In this document: positions 5,936 to 11,302 of the stretch, piece by piece | Layout of the letters: the number at the start of each line of letters is the position of its first letter | Numbering within the stretch: position 1 is the first letter of the stretch | From: an uncultured Oscillospiraceae bacterium | Lineage (GTDB): Bacteria > Bacillota > Clostridia > Oscillospirales > Oscillospiraceae | DNA length: 11,302 nt | Direction: 5' to 3' | Assembly (NCBI GenBank): GCA_910589085.1 | Contig: CAJUSG010000066.1 | Span: 1 to 11,302, forward strand | Translations under genes and position numbers: made by a program | The notes under the pieces: model-generated | The model's input: only the letters and a program-made list of their open reading frames with translations | Databases searched by the model: none | What the model was told of the DNA's origin: nothing

Positions 5936-5964
5936 TTGACAGGCTTCGCGGGGGCTGGTATTAT
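5936..5964 (+). promoter_or_regulatory. Strong sigma-A promoter of the HAAS-PadR operon
   Basis: A consensus TTGACA (5936-5941) and TATTAT (5959-5964) are separated by exactly 17 bases, with an extended -10 TGG (5956-5958). The predicted start is near 5971. The opposite-strand -35 (5921-5926) is only nine bases away, making a back-to-back divergent promoter pair. Confidence 0.85.
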
Positions 5965-5971
5965 GTTTTTA

Positions 5972-5981
5972 ACAGTACTGT
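5972..5981. promoter_or_regulatory. Candidate PadR operator, ACAGTACTGT palindrome
   Basis: A perfect 10-bp palindrome lies eight bases after the -10, at the expected transcription start of the operon that encodes a PadR repressor. The position suits autorepression. Assignment to PadR is inferred from context only. Confidence 0.45.
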
Positions 5982-6011
5982 ATTTTGATCACTAGAAGGG
6001 TGGAGGAGTGC

Positions 6012-6827
6012 ATGATGAAACAGCAGAGGTCCCTGACCAGGGAGCAGTACCTGAAAAAATTCAGCCGGGCGGTGCGGTGGCGTCTGCCGCCCCAGGAGTC
6101 GGAGGAGGCCATCGCAGACTACCGGGAGCTGATTTTCCAGGAGGAGCGGGACGAATCCAAGCTGGTGGAGGAGCTGGGTGCCCCCGCCCAGGCGGCCCAC
6201 CTGCTCACCGATGTGAAGGCATACCGCCGGTGGCTGAAAATCTTCGCTGTATTGGCCTTCGGCCTGTTCCTGCTGGCCAAGTGGGCCTGGATGGGTCATA
6301 GCAGTTTCTACTTCAGCTTTGCTGACCAGTGGTGGTATCCTGTGTGGGTGATGGCGGTGGGGCTGGCGCTGTCCCTGTACTGGTTCCGGCGGTACGGACA
6401 GAAAAATGGGCCACTGTCCAAGCGACTGGTGCTGGCTCTGGTTGTGGTGCTGGCTTTTGGCGCGGGAACAATGGCATGGAACTGGTATGTATTTGATTCG
6501 AGCTTTTTGGATAGTTATGTGGAGAGATATCCCCTCATCATCCCCTGGCAGGTCATCTTGCAGCGGGAGCTGATTATCAATGGCGGAATGATATGCGCTC
6601 TGATTGCTTTGGCTGGGCTGATATTAGCCAAGTGCTATGATCGCAGGTGGCTGGCCCTATACACGCTGGCCGTTACGGTGGCGGCAGTATGTGGCTTTAT
6701 AATTTTTTTCTGTAGAAGTATAGACATAGGATATGCTGTTCGCAGTTCCGCCCAGTCCTACCTGTTTGCCCGCCTGATCCCCATCGGGGCTGCGGGCCTG
6801 ATCGGAACGGGGGTGGCCCTGTGCTGA
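6012..6827 (+). CDS. HAAS-domain (DUF1700-like) membrane protein
   Basis: The N-terminal 65 residues look like a HAAS domain: REQYLKKFSRAVRWRLPP, then EAIADYRELIFQEERDE and KLVEELGAPAQAAHLL, the charged helices that end in the usual 'LG-P' turn. About six hydrophobic helices follow (near 76-93, 107-125, 139-159, 191-206, 213-233 and 253-270), giving a 271-residue integral membrane protein. Such proteins are regularly encoded beside PadR regulators; their biochemical function is unknown to me. GGAGGAG (6002-6008) precedes adjacent ATGs at 6012 and 6015; either could be used. A TTG at 5985 lies between promoter and ribosome site and is rejected. The last codons overlap the padR start by seven bases. 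The middle of the gene (about 6470-6760) has visibly lower GC, suiting a poorly conserved membrane region. Confidence 0.8.
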   Translation: MMKQQRSLTREQYLKKFSRAVRWRLPPQESEEAIADYRELIFQEERDESKLVEELGAPAQAAHLLTDVKAYRRWLKIFAVLAFGLFLLAKWAWMGHSSFYFSFADQWWYPVWVMAVGLALSLYWFRRYGQKNGPLSKRLVLALVVVLAFGAGTMAWNWYVFDSSFLDSYVERYPLIIPWQVILQRELIINGGMICALIALAGLILAKCYDRRWLALYTLAVTVAAVCGFIIFFCRSIDIGYAVRSSAQSYLFARLIPIGAAGLIGTGVALC

Positions 6828-7123
6828 AAAAGGACCTGCTGGAGCTGTGTCTGCTCCAGCTCCTCTCCCAGGGGGATAAATACGGCTATGAGGTGCTCAC
6901 TCCCCTCCGTGCCGCCTTTCCGGACACCCAGGAGAGCGCCATCTACGCCCTCCTCCGGGGGCTGGGGAAGTCGGGGCTTACCTCCTGGTATATGGCCCCC
7001 GGGGGCGGCGGGCCGGACCGGAAATACTACCGGATAACCTCTGTGGGGCAGGCCCGGCTGGAGGAAATGCGGGACCAGTGGCGCAACATGCGGGATGCCA
7101 TCGCCTCCTTTGGGGTGGAGTAG
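6821..7123 (+). CDS. PadR-family transcriptional regulator
   Basis: The 100-residue product is a typical short PadR winged-helix repressor. It shows KYGYEVLTPLR (helix 2), the recognition helix in ESAIYALLRGLGKSGL, and the wing with PDRKYYRITSVGQARLEEM, where RKYYRIT is the family hallmark. The C-terminal dimerisation helix is short, as in subfamily-2 PadRs. The start is a GTG at 6821, overlapping the end of the HAAS gene by seven bases, so translation is probably coupled; GGGGGTGG upstream is a weak ribosome site. The order membrane gene then regulator is the reverse of the common padR-first arrangement. It probably represses its own operon through the palindrome at 5972-5981. Confidence 0.92.
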   Translation: MLKKDLLELCLLQLLSQGDKYGYEVLTPLRAAFPDTQESAIYALLRGLGKSGLTSWYMAPGGGGPDRKYYRITSVGQARLEEMRDQWRNMRDAIASFGVE

Positions 7124-7126
7124 AAA

Positions 7127-7238
7127 AAAGGCCCCCTTCTCAAGGGGGCTCCCGGCGAAGCCGGGTGGGGGTTTCTTTTGAGAAAACCCTCCGTCATTTG
7201 CTGCGCAAATGCCACCTCCCTTTGCGAAGGGAGGCTTT
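7127..7238. repeat. Four-hairpin imperfect palindromic repeat (MITE-like)
   Basis: Four short hairpins follow the padR stop: GCCCCCTT/AAGGGGGC (7131-7149), CCCGGC/GCCGGG (7151-7165), CATTTGC/GCAAATG (7195-7211) and CCTCCCTT/AAGGGAGG (7215-7234). The two halves of the element are imperfect inverted copies: AAAG, hairpin, hairpin, then GGGGGTTTC on the left, and the same order on the other strand from the right (AAAG, hairpin, hairpin, GGAGGGTTTTC). It carries no ORF. Such elements are dispersed in gut clostridia. The middle may act as a transcript end for padR, but no hairpin has a clean U-tract behind it. Confidence 0.7.
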
Positions 7239-7263
7239 GGGGGAGCAACAGCCCAAAATCATA

Positions 7264-7292
7264 TTTACAACCGGCCAAAATCGTGGTATCAT
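7264..7292 (+). promoter_or_regulatory. Promoter of the CofE-like gene
   Basis: TTTACA (7264-7269) and TATCAT (7287-7292) are exactly 17 bases apart, with an extended -10 TGG (7284-7286). The predicted start near 7299 leaves a leader of about 50 bases holding a small hairpin (7301-7317). Confidence 0.75.
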
Positions 7293-7349
7293 ACAAAGCT
7301 GTGGGAGTTTTTCCCGCAAAAATGATATGAAAACAAGGAGTGTTCCTTT

Positions 7350-8543
7350 ATGAGCCGTATGGTCGGTACAGTTTCCCGGGGCATCCGCACCCCCATCATC
7401 CGCAGCGGTGACGATCTGGTGGAGATGGTTACCAGCTCCCTGCTGGAGGCCGCCAGGGAGGACGGCTTTACCGTCCGGGACCGGGACATTGTGGCCATGA
7501 CTGAGGCCATTGTCGCCCGGGCCCAGGGCAACTACGCCTCGGTGGACAACATTGCCGCCGACGTCCGGGCCAAGCTGGGCGGCGAGACAATCGGCGTGAT
7601 CTTCCCCATCCTCAGCCGCAACCGCTTTGCCATCTGCCTGCGGGGCATCGCCAAGGGGGCGCAAAAGGTTGTCCTCATGCTCAGCTACCCCTCCGACGAG
7701 GTGGGCAACCACCTTATCAGCCTGGACGCGGTGGATGAGAAGGGGGTGGACCCCTACAAGGACATCCTCACCCTGGAGAAATACCGGGAGCTCTTCGGCT
7801 ATGAGAAGCACCCCTTCACCGGCGTGGACTACGTGGCCTACTACCAGGAGCTGATTGAGGGCTGCGGGGCGGAGGTGGAGATCATCTTTGCCAACGATCC
7901 CCGGGCCATCCTGCCCTATACCAGGGATGTGCTGTGCTGCGACATTCACACCCGTCAGCGCACCAAGCGGCTGCTGAAGGCCGCCGGAGCCCAGCGGGTC
8001 TTTGGTCTGGACGAGATTCTGAACGCCCCGGTTGACGGCAGCGGCTGTAATGAGAAATACGGCCTGCTGGGCTCCAACAAGTCCACCGAGGAGCAGGTAA
8101 AGCTCTTCCCCCGGGACTGTCAGGGGCTGGTGGAGGCCATTCAGAAGCGACTGCTGGAGGAGACCGGCAGCCATGTGGAGGTCATGGTCTACGGCGACGG
8201 CGCCTTCAAGGACCCGGTGGGGAAAATTTGGGAACTGGCCGACCCGGTGGTCTCCCCCGCCTACACCGCCGGTCTGGAGGGCACCCCCAACGAGCTGAAG
8301 CTGAAATATCTGGCCGACAACGACTTCGCCCATCTGTCCGGCGAGGCGCTAAAGGAGGCCATCAAGGACCGCATCCACAAGAAGGACGGGGACCTGGTGG
8401 GACAGATGGTGTCGGAGGGCACCACCCCCCGGCGGCTGACCGACCTGATTGGCTCCCTGTGCGACCTGACCTCCGGCTCGGGGGACAAGGGGACTCCGGT
8501 GGTGCTGATCCAGGGTTATTTTGACAATTACACCACAGAATAA
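7350..8543 (+). CDS. CofE-like protein (coenzyme F420-0 gamma-glutamyl ligase family)
   Basis: The 397-residue protein belongs to the F420-ligase superfamily as found in clostridia. CofE adds gamma-linked glutamates to F420-0 using GTP. Recognisable stretches are GIRTPIIRSGDDLVEMV (11-27), VRDRDIVAMTEAIVARAQGN (42-61, equivalent to the CofE strand-helix 'DGD-V-V-KIVSKAEG'), GTPNELKLKYLADNDFAHL (about 311-329) and the C-terminal LTSGSGDKGTP. It is about 150 residues longer than archaeal CofE (about 250) and has a middle region absent from it. No other F420 synthesis gene is in the window, and these bacteria are not known to make F420, so the true substrate is probably different. AGGAG lies nine bases before the ATG. 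It is monocistronic, with its own promoter and terminator. Confidence 0.85.
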   Translation: MSRMVGTVSRGIRTPIIRSGDDLVEMVTSSLLEAAREDGFTVRDRDIVAMTEAIVARAQGNYASVDNIAADVRAKLGGETIGVIFPILSRNRFAICLRGIAKGAQKVVLMLSYPSDEVGNHLISLDAVDEKGVDPYKDILTLEKYRELFGYEKHPFTGVDYVAYYQELIEGCGAEVEIIFANDPRAILPYTRDVLCCDIHTRQRTKRLLKAAGAQRVFGLDEILNAPVDGSGCNEKYGLLGSNKSTEEQVKLFPRDCQGLVEAIQKRLLEETGSHVEVMVYGDGAFKDPVGKIWELADPVVSPAYTAGLEGTPNELKLKYLADNDFAHLSGEALKEAIKDRIHKKDGDLVGQMVSEGTTPRRLTDLIGSLCDLTSGSGDKGTPVVLIQGYFDNYTTE

Positions 8544-8544
8544 A

Positions 8545-8579
8545 AAAGCATGTGCCGCCCGACGGGCGGCACATGCTTT
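8545..8579. terminator. Bidirectional terminator between the CofE-like gene and the GDH pair
   Basis: A perfect 16-bp stem (8545-8560 with 8564-8579) closes a three-base loop. The descending arm ends in TTT followed by CTTT on the plus strand; on the minus strand the arm ends in TTT plus a further T from the stop codon. It sits between convergent stops (8543 and 8582) and serves both. Confidence 0.85.
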
Positions 8580-8581
8580 CT

Positions 8582-9925
8582 TTACAGGCCCTGTGCGATC
8601 ATGGCCTCAGATATCTTTTTAAAGGCGGCGATGTCATTTCCGGCGATGAGGTCCTCCCCCAGGCCGTACTCCGCGGCGGCGGCGGCGGAGGCGTCGTAGA
8701 TGCTGCCCATAATCTGGCGCAGTTTCTCGTCCACCTCGCTGCGGGTCCAGTTGTAGCGGATGGAGTTCTGGGCCATCTCCAGGGCGGACACCGCCACGCC
8801 GCCCGAGCCGGAGGCCTTGGCCCCCGCGGTGAGCACCTTGGGGCTGAGACGGAGCAGCTTCATGGCCTGGGTGGTGGCGGGCATGTTGGCCCCCTCCACA
8901 TAGTAGCGCACATCGTTGGCCAGGATGGAGATGGCGTCCTCTACGTCCAGCTCGTTCTGGGTGGCGCAGGGGATGGCAATATCGGTTTTGACCTCTCAGG
9001 GCTTCTTGCCGGGGAAGAACTCCACCCCGAACCGGCGGGCGTAGGCGGAGACCTTGTCCTTGCCGCTGTCCCGCATCTCCAGCAAATAGTCCAGCTTCTC
9101 CTGGCCGGTGATCCCCTCGGGGTCGTAGACATAGCCGTCGGGGCCGGAGAGGGTGACCACCTTCGCACCCAGCTGGGCCGCCTTGCGGCACACCCCCCAG
9201 CTCATATTGCCGAAGCCCGAGACCGCGATGGTCTTGCCCTCCAGGGTGTCCCCCTGGCTGCCCACCATCCGGTCCAGGAAGTAGACGGTGCCCGAGCCGG
9301 CGGCCTCCAGGCGGACCTTGCTGCCGCCGTAGGTGAGGCCCTTGCCGGTGAGGGCGGAGCTCTCCGCCTTGCCCAGCAGACGCTTGTACTGGCCGTAGAG
9401 GTAGCCGATCTCCTTGGCCCCCACGCCGATGTCGCCGGCGGGGATATCGGTGTCCGCGCCGATGTAGCGGTACAGGGCATTCATGAAGGACTGGCAGAAG
9501 CGCATGATCTCCCGGTCGCTCCTGCCCCTGGGGTCGAAGTCGGCGCCGCCCGAGGCTCCGCCGATGGGCAGGCCGGTGAGGGCGTTTTTGTAGGTCTGCT
9601 CAAAGCCCAAAAACTTCACCACGCTGGCGTTCACCGAGGGGTGGAAGCGCAGGCCCCCCTTGTAGGGGCCGATGGCGCTGTTGAACTGCACCCGGTAGCC
9701 GTGGTTGGTGTGGGCGTTCCCCTGGTCGTCCACCCAGGGCACCAGGAAGGTGACCATCCGCTCGGGCTCCACCATGCGGGTGAGCAGGTCCAGCTTCTCA
9801 TAGCGGGGGTCGTCCAGGGCGGGGTCGATCATCTCCAGCCAGGTCTGGACCGACTGGAGGTACTCCTCCTCGCTGGGGTACTTCTGGCGGAGGCGTTCCA
9901 ATACGCGGTGGGCGTAGTTGTTCAT
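8582..9925 (-). pseudogene. Glutamate dehydrogenase paralogue with in-frame TGA and lost catalytic Lys
   Basis: Read through, this frame encodes a 447-residue hexameric-type glutamate dehydrogenase (2-oxoglutarate + NH3 + NAD(P)H to glutamate), close to the Clostridium symbiosum enzyme in length and alignment. It is broken: codon 310, a conserved Trp (GKKP-W-EVKTDIAIPC), is TGA at 8996-8998, one G-to-A change from TGG. The first 309 residues hold the substrate domain and part of the coenzyme domain. Lys89, Lys113 and Asp165 are kept, but the catalytic Lys125 of GG-G/A-KGG is Ser (IGGASGG). Further conserved motifs are altered: RPEATGYG is RLEAAGSG, and KAANAGG is KASGSGG. The start ATG (9925) has AAGGAGGGG upstream, overlapping the stop of the intact gdhA 12 bases away. 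A sequencing error could explain the TGA but not the other changes. Confidence 0.88.
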
Positions 9926-9937
9926 AGTCTCCCCTCC

Positions 9938-11284
9938 TTACACCAGGCCGTAGGCCAACATGGAGTCGGCCACCTTCAGGAAGCCGGCGATGTTGGCCCC
10001 GGCCACCAGGTTGCCCGCCATACCGAACTGCTCGGCGGCCCGGGCGGCGTTGTGATACAGGTCGGTCATGATGGTCTTGAGCCGGTCGTCCACCTCCTGG
10101 AAGGTCCAGGAGAAACGCATGGAGTTCTGACTCATCTCCAGAGCGGATACCGCCACACCGCCGGCGTTCGCGGCCTTGGAGGGGGCGAAGAGCACGCCGG
10201 CCTCCTGAAGGGCGTCCATGGCGTCGGGGGTGGAGGGCATGTTGGCTCCCTCGACCACGGCGAAGCAGCCATTTTTTATCAGGGCTTTGGCGCCCTCCAG
10301 GGGCAGCTCGTTCTGGGTGGCGCAGGGCAGGGCGATGTCACAGGGGATGTTCCAGATGTTGACGCAGCCCTCGTGGTACTCCGCGCCCGGCCTGCGGGCG
10401 GCGTACTCCTTAATGCGGGCCCGCTCCACCTCCTTGATCTGCTTCATCAGGTCCAGATCAATGCCGTCCTTGTCGTAGATATAGCCGTTGGAGTCGGACA
10501 TGGCCACCACCTTGCCGCCCAACTGGGTGGCCTTGTCACAGGCGTAGATGGCCACATTGCCCGAGCCGGATACCACCACGGTGGCCCCCTCGAAGCTCTT
10601 GCCGTTGTCCTTGAGGAGGCAGTCGGCCAGATAGCACAGGCCGTAGCCGGTGGCCTCCTTCCGGGCCAGGGAGCCGCCGTAGGTGAGGCCCTTGCCGGTG
10701 AGCACGCCGGTGAACTCGTTGCGCAGCCGCTTATACTGGCCGAAGAGATAGCCGATCTCCCGGGAGCCCACGCCGATATCGCCGGCGGGCACGTCGGTGT
10801 CGGGGCCGATATACTTAAACAGCTCGTTCATAAAGGACTGGCAGAAGCGCATGACCTCTGCCTCGGACTTGCCCTTGGGGTCGAAGTCGGAGCCGCCCTT
10901 GCCGCCGCCAATAGGCAGGCCGGTGAGGCTGTTTTTGAAGGTCTGCTCAAAGCCCAAAAACTTGATGATGCTCTCGTTCACCGAGGGGTGGAAGCGCAGG
11001 CCCCCCTTGTAGGGGCCGATGGCGCTGTTGAACTGGATGCGGTAGCCCCGGTTGACGTGGATCTCACCCCTGTCGTCCTCCCAGGGGACCCGGAACTTGA
11101 TGGTGCGCTCGGGCTCCACCAGGCAGTCCATGACGCCCTCCTTAATCAATTCGGGACGGGCGTTGGCCACAGGGGCCAGAGAGGTAAGGACCTCCCGCAC
11201 CGCCTGATGAAATTCCGGCTCGGCAGGGTCCCGTTTGACGACTCGCTCCATCAGACCGTTCAGATACTCGTTTTGAATATTCAT
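9938..11284 (-). CDS. gdhA: NADP-type glutamate dehydrogenase, intact copy
   Basis: The 448-residue enzyme interconverts glutamate with 2-oxoglutarate and ammonia, linking nitrogen assimilation to central carbon. All key residues are present: Lys93 (GPYKGG), Lys117 (TFKNSL), catalytic Lys129 (GGGKGGSDFDP), Asp169 (VPAGDIGVG), the KEATGYG loop, the nucleotide-binding turn VSGSGNVA (238-245) and Ser380 in GGVAVSALEMSQNS. Length and motifs fit the bacterial hexameric class; NADP(H) preference is likely from the subfamily but not proven here. The ATG at 11282-11284 follows a GAGAGGA ribosome site. Its promoter lies beyond the window. The gene is first in an operon with a degenerate second copy 12 bases downstream and shares with it a 61-base identical segment (10975-11035 and 9628-9688). 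Transcription ends at the hairpin at 8545-8579. Confidence 0.95.
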   Translation of the reverse strand: MNIQNEYLNGLMERVVKRDPAEPEFHQAVREVLTSLAPVANARPELIKEGVMDCLVEPERTIKFRVPWEDDRGEIHVNRGYRIQFNSAIGPYKGGLRFHPSVNESIIKFLGFEQTFKNSLTGLPIGGGKGGSDFDPKGKSEAEVMRFCQSFMNELFKYIGPDTDVPAGDIGVGSREIGYLFGQYKRLRNEFTGVLTGKGLTYGGSLARKEATGYGLCYLADCLLKDNGKSFEGATVVVSGSGNVAIYACDKATQLGGKVVAMSDSNGYIYDKDGIDLDLMKQIKEVERARIKEYAARRPGAEYHEGCVNIWNIPCDIALPCATQNELPLEGAKALIKNGCFAVVEGANMPSTPDAMDALQEAGVLFAPSKAANAGGVAVSALEMSQNSMRFSWTFQEVDDRLKTIMTDLYHNAARAAEQFGMAGNLVAGANIAGFLKVADSMLAYGLV

Positions 11285-11302
11285 AATATCAATCCTCTCC
11301 GT

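Noticed and set aside
7131..7149. Simple intrinsic terminator for padR
   Set aside because: The hairpin has A residues before it and GC-rich sequence, not a U-tract, after it on the plus strand. It is better read as part of the four-hairpin repeat.
7194..8333. 379-codon open frame on the minus strand
   Set aside because: It is antisense to the CofE-like gene and runs into the repeat at 7127-7238; composition is shadow-like.
8582..8911. Separate 109-residue gene starting at GTG
   Set aside because: It is the C-terminal part of the interrupted glutamate dehydrogenase; there is no independent ribosome site and the frame is continuous with the upstream part.
8996..8998. TGA as selenocysteine or reassigned Trp
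   Set aside because: The position is a Trp in homologues, not Cys or Sec. I see no convincing selenocysteine insertion hairpin, and TGA serves as a normal stop in other genes of the window.

Overview
The window looks like chromosome of a GC-rich, gut-type clostridium, most likely Oscillospiraceae (the Flavonifractor/Lawsonibacter/Oscillibacter neighbourhood). This rests on roughly 60-65% GC coding sequence, sigma-A-type TTGACA/TATAAT promoters, AGGAGG ribosome sites, a clostridial 5S rRNA, the clostridial CofE-like protein, a Clostridium symbiosum-type glutamate dehydrogenase and compound palindromic repeats. The family is inferred; the species cannot be read from this sequence.

Layout. (1) 1-243: end of a stable-RNA operon, with the 3' two-thirds of tRNA-Glu(CUC), a C(UUCG)G hairpin, a complete 5S rRNA and a terminator. 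(2) 285-950: a low-GC orphan gene for an unrecognised protein with a leucine-rich C-terminus. (3) 1002-3892, minus strand: a two-gene operon for a DUF1538 membrane protein followed by a tandem PII-like protein, then a GNAT acetyltransferase with its own promoter next to the operon's terminator. A short coding-like remnant follows the GNAT. (4) 4009-4386: a small ComFB-family gene with its own promoter and terminator. (5) 4385-5964: a class-3 aldehyde dehydrogenase (minus strand), whose promoter stands back to back with that of the next operon. A large palindromic element fills its mRNA leader. (6) 6012-7123: a HAAS/DUF1700-like membrane protein overlapping a PadR regulator. (7) 7127-7238: a four-hairpin palindromic repeat. 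(8) 7350-8543: a CofE-like (F420 gamma-glutamyl ligase family) protein. (9) 8582-11284, minus strand: tandem glutamate dehydrogenase genes. The upstream copy is intact. The downstream copy has an in-frame TGA at a conserved Trp and has lost the catalytic Lys.

How it fits together. Most units are short, independently promoted housekeeping or accessory cassettes rather than one pathway. The clearest partnerships are DUF1538 with its PII-like protein (a putative ion transporter with a cytosolic sensor), HAAS with PadR (a membrane protein with its likely autoregulator), and the gdhA pair (a functional gene and a decaying duplicate). No phage, CRISPR array or transposase is visible. No clearly novel multi-gene system stands out. 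The best candidates for a second look are the dying GDH paralogue, the palindrome-led aldehyde dehydrogenase transcript, the PII-DUF1538 operon and the CofE-like orphan.
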